Assembly (NCBI RefSeq): GCF_963678635.1
Contig: NC_087065.1
Location: forward strand, 55,208,397-55,272,396
DNA length: 64,000 bases
From: Symsagittifera roscoffensis
Taxonomy: Eukaryota; Xenacoelomorpha; Acoela; Convolutidae
Direction: 5' to 3'
Numbering within the stretch: the first letter of the stretch is position 1; each line of letters starts with the position of its first letter. The translations under genes and the position numbers were made by a program. Of this stretch, positions 40,350 to 53,019 are shown in pieces. The notes under the pieces are model-generated. The model saw nothing but the letters and a program-made list of their open reading frames with translations. It did no database searches and was not told where the DNA came from.

Positions 40350-41085
40350 TTTACTGTATACTATTTAAGAAACTAATCTGAAGTTTTGACCTAATCTCTA
40401 TTACAATTTACGGTGTTGATGCTAAGACTTTTATACATTAATTGAAGTCTTCTTTCTTCTTCTTCTATATGAACTTGAAAAAGCTTGAGTTTTTCAGGAG
40501 CGTAAATTCTGTTGTTTATTGCTATGACTTTCTTTTTGTTCAAAAGTTAACCATTATTGGGATCTGCTTATATTGAGACCTTTGGGATGTTTTTCCGAGG
40601 CCAAGCAATGATTAGGGTACAATAATTGCTTCAAGTTGACCGTGGGGGACAATACTGATATAATTTTATCAAAAACGACGAAAAATTAGATGGTCAAAAG
40701 TATCATAGTAATCGTGTTTCACCGCATTCTTCAGTTAACCCTTCATCGCATTCCCCAGTTAAAATCATCGGGTTTTTCTAGATAAGGAAATGATAATGAT
40801 AAAAAAGAGATGATTAGTATTTACCTATTTAAACTTAAACCCGATACGGGTTACTTTTCTTCAATAAGAACACGCAACTCGACACGAGAAAATATACTTT
40901 AATATATATTGTGTTACAACTAGAAATTTCGTCGAAAGTTGTTTTGTCATCTGTTGTGCCGAGTACGCAATTGGCATTGGCAATCTGTATTGCCAGAGAG
41001 AATCTCTGCTTAAGAAAACTACCTACCCTGGGATAGTAGTTTCTGATAGTAGTTTTTAGTATAATAGTTTCCTAAAATTTTTCTG
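40350..41085 (+). repeat. Block R, copy 4
   Basis: Palindrome at 40838-40852. It passes directly into a full LINE T 3' region, as copy 1 does at 8055, which suggests L-R-T was the ancestral order. Confidence 0.75.
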
Positions 41086-42244
41086 GAATTGTAAAATAAA
41101 ATTACTTACTTTAGAAGTGCATAATCAACATGTACATCAAATACATTATATTTATCGAAAACAATTCATCGACTTAGTAACCTAATTGTTGACACAAGAA
41201 ACTGGTTGTAAATTGTTAAGAGCTCGTCTAGATAGTTTCTAACTGTTCCTGTAAATTTTTTGTTCAACAGGATACTGGTATCCTGGTCGCCAAACTGTTT
41301 TTGGTTCTTTCTTCGACTTGTGCTTTAAAAATTTTTTTAGTGCTGGATACAGAATATCTTGGTACGCTTGAAATATCTACTTTGTACTTCTTGGCAATTT
41401 TTGTTCAAATAACATTATTTTTACCGGATACCGGGTATCCTGGTTTCTTGCTGAAGTCTAACAAGTCTTCGGTAGTTTAAATCAGAAGGAGCAATTTGTA
41501 TTTCGTATCTTCCATACTTCCATTGACACAAAGATTTACAAATTGATTTTCCCTGACGGCGGTGATTTCTAGTATGCATCACAAATCACCGCAATAACCA
41601 ACTTAAGCTTTGCAATGCTTGTTGATACAAAAATGTCACGTCAATTGTTAGTTTGTAATATGTTTCTTGAAGGTTTTAGCGAGGGACAACTGAAAATTAG
41701 GTGTTAGAATCTTTCGCATTCTAAATTACAAAAGAAACCTTCGCGAGCATTATGAAGAATTGAAAACCACCGATCTTCGCGATCTCTCAAAACAGCGCAG
41801 GCGAATTCATCAAGAAAGTTTTTTTCTCACACATCATACATTGAATTTTTCCAACTTTTGCCTGTAAATTTGATTAATTCTTCTTCTGAACGGACAAAAC
41901 GGTTAGCAGTAAAATACCAGCGGGAAACTGCAGCTCAATAAAATCTACAGTTTTCCCAGCAGGAATAAAAAATTATCTCGCGATTCTGTCTGCAGTGTTA
42001 TAATTAAACGGCTGTTTGTAACAATTGAAAATTTTGCAATATCCTTCAAAATTATTTCAACTGAGATGTTCCTAATCCTCATCAAATTTTCAATTTCTTT
42101 CGGGAAAATAAATTCTTTTGGTTATAAACTGTTTTGATCTGACATATCGGAAGCAAAGAAATCGTTAATTATAAGACTGAAAAGTTTGAGTTCTAAGCAT
42201 GGTAAGTCGACCCCACCATCTAAAATTGGTTGATAAAAAACTTC

Positions 42245-42781
42245 CTACATTATATCGAGTCTGCTCGATTTTCTCAATTCTGCATTTAATAAATCTTGCC
42301 AGTTACTAACGGTATCCAAGTTAATTGTAGTATGACGAGTCAAATGAAAAAAATTAGGGAGAACATAAGCTGACAGGGTTAATAAGTTGGCCCTCAAAGA
42401 TTTACTTAACGAAATTAACCCTCGATGTTTTCGAATTTGAGAACGCAACCTCAGTTCAATATTTTCGATTTTTTGGGAAGTTTTAAACAAGACACCAAGT
42501 ATTTTTGTTTTCCTGACTGTTTTATAGGGTGATAAATTAGGCATAGAAAGCACTTCACTTTTATTTATCTTAATCATGATTTGAGGTTGTTTGCAAAAAT
42601 TTCCGATTGAGTTGTCAATACATCGGATTTTGGCAAGGCAAGTTATTTCCGATGCATATGAAAGTTGTTTGGGGCAAAACAACCCGGAATTTTCAATTGC
42701 TTTTCTAAAATCAATTGCTTGAAGAAGGAATTCGATAAAAACTATGAATAAAAATGCGGAAAGAGGGCAACCTTGTCTCAC
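42245..42781 (-). pseudogene. LINE T reverse transcriptase fragment (copy 2)
   Basis: MRQGCPLSAFLFIVFIEFLL is RT motif B. The metal-binding YADD of the near-intact copy reads YASE here (SYASEITCL), so the enzyme would be dead. Downstream KHRGLISLSKSLRA shows the Arg codon that is a stop in the 57.8-kb copy. The frame ends at TSRLDIM-stop. Confidence 0.85.
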
Positions 42782-42999
42782 ATCGCGATGAATTTGAAGC
42801 TGGCTGATAAAAAACCATTTTTCCCAATTACGGTTTTTGACTCTAAAAACAAAATTTCAATAGCTCTAACAGATTTAACCCTTTGATTTAACCCTTTGAA
42901 AGATTTGATGAGAAGTGATCTGTCAACTCTGTCAAATTCCTTAGAAATCGGTTAGCCAATCGTTCTTGAGTAATAGATTATTTCAACTTCGTCGGTATT

Positions 43000-45900
43000 T
43001 GTAAGACTAATCGGGCAAAAATCTTGTACTGTTATGGCATTTTCAGCTTTCGGGAGCCGTTTGATGATTGCTAAAAAAAACTGTATGGGATTTTTCCGCC
43101 TTGAACAAAATGATTGAATAGTTTAGCTAAAATTGGACAAAGTTCAACCGTGAAAGTCTTGTGTAGCCGAGATGTAAGGACGTCTGATCCAGGCGAGCTT
43201 TCCAAATACAGTTTGTTTATATCCTAGCGAATTTCATCTTCTGTAAAGTTGTTGTAGACATCATTAACTTTTTTTTCTAGATTGTTGTTTGATAAAAAAG
43301 TGATAGGTAGTTGTTTGGAGTCTGATGTAAACTTATTTGGAAAAATATTTGAAACATACTTCAAAATTGATTAGGAATATTGTCATCCGCATGATAAACG
43401 TTCTGATCCACTTCAATTCGCTTGATTGAGTTAGTTGTTGTGTTCTTTGAGGTCCATTGATTAAAAAAATGGGCACACCCTCAAAAATATAGCTGGGAGT
43501 TTTCTGATTTTTCTAAAATCTGAAAAATCTTTTTTCTTTGAGACCTTTTGAAGATATTCAAGCACCAAATGATATTTTACAACTAAACTCGGATTGGGAT
43601 CTCTTCCGCAGTGAATGCAATTTCTGAGAAAACTTTCGAGATACTTCAAATTTCTGAGTCCTTTCCGATCTACACGTTTTTTGTTCTGTTGAATAAACTT
43701 CACAAGGGCACGAAAATTGTGCTTTAAGTTTTTCTATCTACTTGGTGATTCATTTTCAATAAACTTATTAGATTTTAGGACCGCGCTGATCCAAATTTGA
43801 TGGCTGATACAAGATCGGGCAAAAATCTTGTACTGCTATGGCATTTTCAGATTTCGGGAGCAGTTTGATTATTGCTAAATAAAAACTGTTTGGGAGTTTT
43901 CCACCATGAACAAAATGATTGAAAACTTTAGCTAAAATTGAACAAAACTCATCCGTGAAAATCTTATATAGTCGAGATGTAAGGCCGTCTGCTCCAGGCG
44001 AGCTTTTCAAATTCAATTTGTTTATAGCCAAGTGATTTTGATATTCTGTAAAATAATTATAGCCATCATTCTCATTACTTTCGAGTTTCTTTTTTGATAA
44101 TAACGTCTTTAGTAGTTAGTCAAGTTTGTTGAAAAATGTTTGAAGAAATATTTGAAAAATACTTTCGAAATTGATTAAGAATATCCTCATCCGTATGATA
44201 AACGTACTGATCCAGTTGAATTCGCTTGATTGAGTTAATTGTATTCTTTGAGGTTCATTGACGACAAAATTTGGGCACACCCTCAAAAGTATAGCTGAGA
44301 GTTTTCTGAATTTTTTGAAAATCTGAAAAAAAAATTCCTTGGAAACTCTTTGAATATGTTCCAGCACCAAATGATATTTTTCAATAAAAACTCAGGTTCA
44401 GACCTTTTCCGCTGTGAATGCAATCTCTGAGAACTTTTCCGTGATATTTCAGTTTATTTTGGTTCCTTCTGATCTACACGCTTTTTATTCTCTTGAATAA
44501 ACTTCACAAGGGCACAAAAATTATGCTATGAGTTTTTCTATCTACTTGGTGATTCATTTTCAATAAGTTTTTTAAGTTTTTACGAATTTTCTAAAATCGA
44601 GTTTTCTTTTTACGAGTTTTCTGATTTTTCTAAAATCTGAAAAATCTTTTTCCTTTGAGAAGTTTTGAAGATGTTCCAGCACCAAATGATATTTTACAAC
44701 TAAACTCGGATTCGGATCTCTTGGCTGTGAATGCAATTTCTGAGAAAACTTTCGAGATACTTCAAATTTCTGAGTTCTTTCCGATCTACACGTTTTTTGT
44801 TCTGTTGATTAAACTTCACAAGGGCACGGAAATTGTGCTTTAAGTTTTTCTATCTACCTAGTGATTCATTTTCAATAAAGTTTATTAGATTTTAGGACCG
44901 CGCTGATCCAAGTTTGATGGCTGATACAAGAACGGGCAAAAGTGTGGTACTGCTATGGGATTTTCAGATTTCGGGAGCAGTTTGATTATTGCTAAATAAA
45001 AACTGTTTGGGAGTTTTCCACCATGAACAAAATGATTGAAAACTTTAGCTAAAATTGAACAAAACTCATCCGTGAAAATCTTATATAGTCGAGATGTAAG
45101 GCCGTCTGCTCCAGGCGAGCTTTTCAAATTCAATTTGTTTATAGCCAAGTGATTTTGATATTCTGTAAAATAATTATAGCCATCATTCTCATTACTTTCG
45201 AATTTCTTTTTTGATAATAACGTCTTTAGTAGTTAGTCAAGTTTGTTGAAAAATGTTTGAAAAAATATTTGAAAAATACTTTCGAAGTTGATTAAGAATA
45301 TCCTCATCCGTATGATAAACGTTCTGATCCAGTTGAATTTGCTTGATTGAGTTAATTGTATTCTTTGAGGTCCATTGACTACAAAATTTGGGCACACCCT
45401 CAAAAGTATAGCTAAGAGTTTTCTGAATTTTTCGAAAATCTGAAAAAAAAATTCCTTGAAGATGTTCCAGCACCAAATGATTTTTTTCAATCAAAATCAG
45501 GTTCAGACCTTTTCCGCTGTGAATGCAATCTCTGAGAACATTTCCGTGATATTTCAGTTTATTTAAGTTCCTTCTGATCTACACGCTTTTTATTCTCTTG
45601 AATAAACTTCACAAGGGCACAAAAATTATGCTTTGAGTTTTTCTATCTACTTGGTGATTCATTTTCAATAAGTTTATTAGATTTTTACGAATTATTCCGG
45701 CGTTGTTTTTCAAAACTTCGTCATTCAATTTCCAGTAACTAGGACCGCGCTGATACAAGTTTGATGGCTGATACAAGATCGCGCGAAAATCTTGTACTGC
45801 TACAACATTTTCAGATTTCGGGAGCAGTTTGATTATTGCTAATTAAAAACTGTTTGGTAGTTTTCTACAATGAACAAAATGATTGAAAACTTTAGCTAAA

Positions 45901-46510
45901 ATTGAACAAAACTCATCCCTGAAAGTCTTATAAAGTCGAGATGTAAGGCCGTCTGGTCCAGGCGAGCTTTTCAAATTCAATTTGTTCATATCCAAGTGAT
46001 TTTGATATTCTGTAAAATAATTATAGCCATCATTCTCATTACTTTCGAGTTTTTTTTTGATAATAACGTGTTTAGTAGTTGGTCGAGTTTGTTGAAAAAT
46101 GTTTGAAGAAAAATTTGAAAAATACTTTCGAAATTGATTAAGAATATCCTCATCCGTATGATAAACGTACTGATCCAGTTGAATTCGCTTGATTGACTTA
46201 ATTGTATTCTTTGAGGTTCATTGACGACAAAAATTGGGCACACCCTCAAAAGTATAGCTGAGAGTTTTCTGAATTTTTTGAAAATCTGAAAAAAAAATTC
46301 CCTGGAAACTCTTTGAATATGTTCCAGCACCAAATGATATTTTTCAATCAAACTCAGGTTCAGACCTTTTCCGCTGTAAATGCAATCTCTGAGAGCATTT
46401 CCGTAATGCCTCAGTTTATTTAGGTTCTTTCTGATCTACACGCTTTTTTATACTCTTGAATAAACTTCACAAGGGCACGAAAATTATGCTTTAAGTTTTT
46501 CTATCTACTT
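43000..46510 (-). repeat. Amplified ORF2 middle segment inside LINE copy 2
   Basis: The segment coding AINKLNLKSSPGADGLTSRLY and the GKLPNSFYLAIIKLLPKSEN region recurs at about 43770-44030, 44885-45150 and 45740-45990, with steps of about 1,115 and 850 bp; a more diverged version is near 43000-43200. Each is preceded by the LEHIQRVSK..FEGVPKF region. Local unequal recombination is likely. Confidence 0.75.
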
Positions 46511-46522
46511 GGTGATTCATTT

Positions 46523-47059
46523 TCAATAAAGTTTCATTAGATTTATACGAATTAATCTGGCGTTGTTTTTCAAAACTTCGTCATTTATTTTCCAGTAACT
46601 AGGAACGCGCTGATACAAGTTTGATGGCTTAACAGAAACGTGTAAAAGCAAATGATCAGAGATTGATATTTGAGTGCTTTGCATAGAGTCAAAATCTGTT
46701 TCAAATTTCATCCATACATAAACTAAGCGCGCAAAAGTTTTATGTTGTTTATCATAATGTTTATAAAAACTAAAATCATTCTTGAGTGCGAAATCAACAA
46801 AGCCAAAATAATCAAGAGTTTGTTGTATCAGTTGGGTAAACCGTTTGATACGTGCATTGCTTAACTTAAGTATTGAAGAACATCTTATAATGTCACAACT
46901 AAATGCATTGAAATCACCCGTTTTTGGAAACCATCCCATGGGAAATACCGTCTTGTTAAATAGAAAAATTCCTTCGCTATTGATGCTGGTTATAAATTGC
47001 TCTGCTTCAGGGGGAGCAATAACTGACAGTGTATTCAGTTTGCGGTCATCTTTTGTCAC
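46523..47059 (-). pseudogene. ORF1-ORF2 fusion remnant (copy 2)
   Basis: 178 codons. The first 50 are ORF1 (LSVIAPPEAEQFITS, TVFPMGWFP), then the frame passes straight into the endonuclease of ORF2 (GDFNAFS, FVDFALKNDF, ISDHLLLHV). About 1.2 kb of sequence found in copy 5 is missing at the junction. Copy 3 has the same junction. GDFN is intact here. Confidence 0.8.
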
Positions 47060-48729
47060 AGTTATTGTTTTGTTTCATTGTTGTCATCTTCTGTTGCATT
47101 GTTTTGGTGAATTATTTCAGTATATCGGAAGCACAACTTCGGCTGACTTGACAACTTTTTCGAGAATGGGGGTTGATTTTGACTATTTGGATATGTTTTG
47201 TTTCTTCTGTCGATTTGTTTGTTGTAAGTGCATTCCGTTTTAATCAGCACTTCACTTCATAATTAATTGGTAGCTGAGATTCCGTCAGTTGTTGTTGACT
47301 CATGACTTTGTTTCACTCCTGATATAACTCGTATAAAAAAAGCCTTCAACCGGATAGATTTGGAAAAAATTAGATTTTTCTCTTTCAAAAGGCAAATATC
47401 AGAAAGCAAAAACATCAACTATATGGCACTGGCGTACTTTTTTTTGAATTGTAAATTAAAATTTTTTATTTGAGAGTTTCATGATCAATATGTACAACAA
47501 ATAACATCATATTTATCGAAAACAACTCATCGAGTTAGTAACCTAATTGGTGACACAAGAAACGTCTTCTAAATTGTTAAGAGCTCGTCTAGATAGTTTC
47601 TGAACTGTTTCCGTACATTTTTTGTTCAAACGGATACATGGTGTCCTGATGGGTAAACTGTTTTTTGTTCCCTCTGTGACTTGAACTTAAAATATTTTTT
47701 TATTACCGGATACAGAGTATCCTGGTATGCTTGAAATAACTATCTTCTACTTCTTAGCAGTTTTTGTTCAATTGACATTACTTTTACCGGATACCGGGTA
47801 TCTTGGTTTGTTGCTCAAGTCTAACATATCTTTGGTAGTTTTGATCAGAAGGAGCAATTCGTATTTCGTATCTTCCATATTTCCAATAACACAAACGTTT
47901 GCAAGTTGATTTTCCATGACGTCGATGATTTTGAATATGCACCAGGAATAACCGCAACAACATAGTTAAGTCTTGCAATGTTCCATGATACAAAAACGTC
48001 ACGCCATTTGTTAATCTGTAAAATGTTTCTTGAAGATTGTAGCGAGGGACAACTGAAAATTAGGTGTTCAGATGTTTCGCATTCTAAATTACAATAGAAA
48101 CAATCGGGAATAGAAAATCTAAAATGTTCAGACTGGAAAGTTCGAGTTGTAGGCATGGTAAGCCTACCCACCATCGAGTCTGCTTGATTTTTTCAATTCT
48201 GCTTTGAATAAAGTTTGGCAATTACTAACAGTATCCAAGATAACTGTAGTATGACGAGCCAAAGGAAAAAACTTAGGGAGAACATAAACAGACAGTGTTA
48301 ATGACTTAGCTCTCAAAGGTTAACTTAGTGAAATTAAACCTCGTTGTTTTTGAATTTCAGAACTCACCATTAGTTCAATATTTTTAAGTTGGGAAGTGTA
48401 AAACAAGACACCAAGTATTTTTATTTCTTGACTATTTTATAGGGTGATAAATCAAGTATAGAAGCAGTTCAATTTTATTTATGTTAAGCATCATTTGAGT
48501 TTGTTTGCAAAATGTATCGATTAAGCAAAACAACCTGTCAATACATCGGATTTTGATCAGGAAAGTTATGTCGTCTGCAAATGAAACTCGAAACCTTCAA
48601 TTGCTTCTGAAGATTCAATTGCTTGAAGAAGGGGTTCGATAAAAACAATGAAACAAAATGCGGAAAGAGGGCAACCCTGTCACACACCGCGATGAATTTT
48701 GAAGCTGGCTGATAAAAAAATCACTTATC

Positions 48730-50771
48730 TCAATTAAGGCTTTTGAGTTGCAAATACAACGTTTCAATAGCTCTAACGGAAAACTCATCAAGATTCAACC
48801 CTTTCAAAATTTTGATGAGAAGTGATCTGTCAACTCTGTAAAATGCTTTAGAAAAGTCTAATTTTACAGCACATAAACCTCGGTTAGCCAATCGTTCTGG
48901 ATTAATCGTTTTTCTCAACTTTCGTTTTGCTGAGTGCATTTGTCTTCCAGGCAACTACGCGTGCTGATGGTTTTTTACAACTTTGCAAAGGTCTATTTTT
49001 AATCTATTACAGACTACATGGGCAAAAATTTTTGCGTCAGTATTCATGAGACTGATCGGGCGAAAATCTTGTACTGCTATGGCATTTACAGATTTCGGGA
49101 GCAATTTGATTATTGCTAAATAAAAACTGTTTGGGATTTTTCCACCATGAACAAAATGATTGAAAACTTTAGCTAAAATTGAACAAAACTCATCCGTGAA
49201 AGTCTCATATAGTCGAGATGTAAGGCCGTCTGGACCGGGCCAGCTTTTCAAATTCAATTTGTTTATAGCCATGTGATTTTGATCTTTTGTAAAGTAATTA
49301 TAGCCATCATTCTCATTACTTCATCATTCTCTTTACTTCAGGAATTTTCATTTGCTTCTCTAAAATCAATTGCTTGAAGATGGGATTCGATAAAAACTAT
49401 GAATAAAAATGTGGAAAGAGGGCAACCTTGTCTCACACCGCGATGAATTTTGAAGCTGGCTGATAAAAAACCAGTTATCCCAATTACGGTATTTGAGTCT
49501 GAAAAAAAATTTCAATAGCTCTAACAGAAAACTCTTCAAGATTTAACCCTTTAAAAATTTTGATGAGAAGTGATCTCTCACCTCTGTCGAATGCTTTAGA
49601 AAAATCTAAATCTTTTTCAAATGAACCTCGATTAGCGAATTGTTTTTGAGAAATAGATTTTTTCAACTTCGTCGGTGTTCGTAAGACTAATCGGGCGAAA
49701 ATCTTGTACTGCTATGGCATTTTCAGTTTTCGGGAGCCGTTTAATGATTGCTAAAAAAGTTGTATGGGATTTTTCCGCCTTAAACAAAATGATTGAATAC
49801 TTTAGCTAAAATTGGACAAAGTTCATCCGTGAAAGTCTTGTGTAGCTGAGATATAAGGCCGTCTGATCCAGGCGAACTTTTCAAATTCAGTTTGTTTATA
49901 GCCAAGCAAATTTCATCTTCATTAAAGTTATTGTAGACATCATAAACTTTTTTTCTAGATTGTTGTTTGATAAAAAAGTGATAGGTAGTTGTTTGGAGTC
50001 TGATGTAAACTTATTTGGAAAAATAATTGAAAAATACTTCAAAATTGCTTAGAAATATCGTCATCCGCATGATAAACGTTCTGATCCACTTCAATTTGCT
50101 TGATTGAGTAAGTTGTGTTCTTTGAGGTCCATTGATTAAAAAAATGGGCACATCTTCAAAAGTATAGCTGTGAGTTTTCTGAGCTTTTCTAAAATCTGAA
50201 AAATCTTTTCCTTTGAGACCTTTTGAATATGTTCAAGCACCAAATGATATTTTTCAATTTTTCAACTAAACATGGATTCGGATCTTTTCCGCTGTGTATG
50301 CAATCTCTGAGAAAACTTTCGAGATACTTCAAATTTCTGAGTTCTTTCCGATCTACACGTTTTTTGTTCTCTTGAATAAACTTCGCAAGGACACGAAAAT
50401 TGTGCTAAAGTTTTTCTATCTACTTGGTCATTGAAGTTCAATAAAGTTTATTAGATTTTTACGAATTAATCTGGCGTTGTTTTTTTCAAAACTTCGTCGT
50501 TTAATTTCCAGTAACTAGGACCGCGCTGATACAAGTTTGATGGCTCATACAAGAACGCGCGAAAATCTTGTACTGCTACGGCATTTTCAGATTTCGGGAG
50601 CAGTTTGATTATTGCTAAATAAAAACTGTTTGGTAGTTTTCTACAATGAACAAAACGATTGAAAACTTTAGCTAAAACTGAACAAAACTCATCCGTGAAA
50701 AACTTATATAGTCGAGATGTAAGGCCGTCTGGTCCAGGCGAGCTTTTCAAATTCAATTTGATTATATCCAA
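48730..50771 (-). pseudogene. LINE T ORF2 pieces (copy 3)
   Basis: LPGRQMHSAKRKLRK and AVKLDFSKAFYRVDRSLL (RT motif A, FYRVD for FDRVD) at 48730-48954; LKSWPGPDGLTSRLYET and QDFRPISLMNTDAKIFAHV at 48955-49272; a second, partly overlapping series at 49484-50771 (LKSSPGPDGLTSRLYKFF). The order indicates an internal duplication and several frameshifts. Confidence 0.75.
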
Positions 50772-51265
50772 GTGATTTTGATCTTCTGTAAGTATTTATA
50801 GCCATCATTCTCATTACTTTCGCGTTTATTTTATGATAATAACGTCTTTAGTATTTTTTCGAGTTTGTTGAAAAATGTTTGAAGAAATATTTGAAAAATA
50901 CTTTCGAAATTGATTAAGAATATCCTCATCCGTATGATAAACGTTCTGATCCAGTTGAATTTGCTTGATTGAGTCAATTGTATTCTTTGAGGTCTATTGA
51001 CTACAAAATTTGGGGACACCCTCAAAAGTATAGCTGAGAGTTTTCTGAATTTTTTGAAAATCTGAAAAAAAAATTCCTTGGAAATTTTTTGAAGATGTCC
51101 CACCACCAAATGATATTTTTCAATCAAACTCAGGTTCAGACCTTTTCCGCTGTGAATGCAATCTCTGAGAACTTTTCTGTGATACTTCAGTTTATTTAGG
51201 TTCTTTCTGATCTACACGCTTTTTATTCTCTTGAATAAACTTCACAAGCGCTCGAAAATTATGCT

Positions 51266-52035
51266 TCAATTTTTCCATTTAGTTGGTGATTCAATTTCAA
51301 TAAAGTTTATGAGAATTTTACGAATTAATCTGGCGTTGTTTTTCAAAACTTCGTCATTGAATTTCCAGTAACTAGGACCAAGCTGATACAAGTTTGATGG
51401 CTTAAGAGAAACGTGTAAAAGCAAATGATCAGAGATTGATATTTGAGTGCTTTGCATAGGGTCAAAATCTGTTTCAAATTTCATCAAAACATAAACAAAG
51501 CGCGCAAAAGTTTTATGTTGTTTGTCACAATGTTTATAATCACAAAAATTATTCTTGAGTGCAAAATCAACAAAGCCAAATTAATCAAGAATTTGTTGTG
51601 TCAGTTGGGTAAACCGTTTGATACGTGCATCGCTTAATTTAAGTATTGAAGAACAGTTTATAATGTCACAACTAAGTGCATTGAAATCACCCGTTTTTGG
51701 AAACCATCCCATGGGAAATACCGTCTTGTTCAAAAGAATGATTCCTTCATTATTGATGTTGGTTATAAATTGCTCTGCTTCAGGGGTGCAATAACTGTCA
51801 GTGTATGCAGCTTGCGGTCATCTGTTGTCACAGTTATTGTTTTTGAGATTGTCATCTTCTGTTGCATTGTTGTGGGGAATTGTTTCAGTATATCTGAAGC
51901 ACAACTTCGATATGCCTGCGCCAGATTTTCGGCTGACTTTACAATTTTTTTGAGAATGGGGTTGATTTTGATTAATTGGGTTTGCTTTGTTTCTTCTGTC
52001 GATTTGCTGTAAGTGCATTCCGTTTCAATCAGCAC
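51266..52035 (-). pseudogene. ORF1 start and ORF1-ORF2 fusion (copy 3)
   Basis: MLIETECTYSKSTEETKQT at 52035 corresponds to ORF1 residues about 18-40, ending in a frameshift after LTVIAPL. At 51690-51730 the same GWFP-KTGDFN junction as in copy 2 is seen, leading to the endonuclease end (ISDHLLLHVSLKPSN). Confidence 0.75.
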
Positions 52036-53019
52036 TTCACTTCATGATTAATTGGTAGCTGAGATTCCGTCAGTTGTTGTTGACTCATGACTTTGTTTCA
52101 CTCGTGATATTACTCGTATAAAAAAAGTCTTCAACCAGAAAAACTTGGAAAAAGTTAGACTTTTCTCTTTCAAAAGGCAAATATCAGAGAGCAAAAACAT
52201 CAACTATATGGCACTGACGTACTTTTTTTTTTGAATTGTAAATTAAATTTTTTTATTTGAGAGTTTCATGATCAATATGTACAACAAATAACATCATATT
52301 TATCGAAAACAACTCATCGAGTTTGTAACCTAATTGGTGACACAAGAAACGTCTTCTAAATTGTTAAGAGCTCGTCTAGATAGTTTCTGAACTGTTTCCG
52401 TACATTTTTTGTTCAAACGGATACATGGTGTCCTGATGGGTAAACTGTTTTTTGTTCCCTCTGTGACTTGAACTTAAAATACTTTTTTATTACCGGATAC
52501 AGAGTATCCTGGTATGCTTGAAATAACTATCTTCTACTTTTTAGCAGTTTTTGTTCAATTGATATTACTTTTACCGGATGCCGGGTATCCTGGTTTGTTG
52601 CTGAAGTCTAACATTTCTTTGGTAGTTTTGATCAGAAGGAGCAATTGGTATTTCGTATCTTCCATACTTCCCATGAAACAAATGTTTGCAAGTTGATTTT
52701 CCATGACGTCGATGATTTTGAATATGCACCACGAATAACCGCAACAACATACTTAAGTCTGGCAATGTTCGATGATACAAAAATTTCACGCCATTTGTTA
52801 ATCTGTAATATGTTTCTTGAAGGTTGTAGTGAGAACAACAGAAAATTAGGTGTTCGAATGTTTCGCATTCTAAATTACAATAGAAACATTCGGGGGCATT
52901 CTCAAGAAATTAAAAACCACCGTTTTTCTCGATCTTCAAAAACAGCGTAAGCAAGTTTGTAAAGAAAGTTTTTCCCATATATCAAGCATTGAATTTTTCC
53001 AAACTGCCTGTAAATTTAA

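Larger units (their letters stand above)
41086..47422 (-). mobile_element. LINE family T, copy 2 (rearranged)
   Basis: 3' tail at 41086 with the three hairpins (41270, 41345, 41426), ORF2 C-terminal remnants (41700-42240), an RT fragment (42245-42781), an internally amplified ORF2 middle (43.0-46.5 kb) and a 5' end at 47422 (..ACATCAACTAT). Many frameshifts. The amplification makes it longer than a normal copy. Confidence 0.8.
47438..52207 (-). mobile_element. LINE family T, copy 3
   Basis: Bounded on the left by poly-T and the 3' tip, and on the right by ..ACATCAACTAT. It is separated from copies 2 and 4 by 15-bp linkers ATGGCACTGRCGTAC. The hairpins are at 47632, 47708 and 47789. ORF2 is present only in pieces, with a deletion near 48100 relative to copy 4 and the same ORF1-ORF2 fusion as copy 2. 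Confidence 0.8.
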
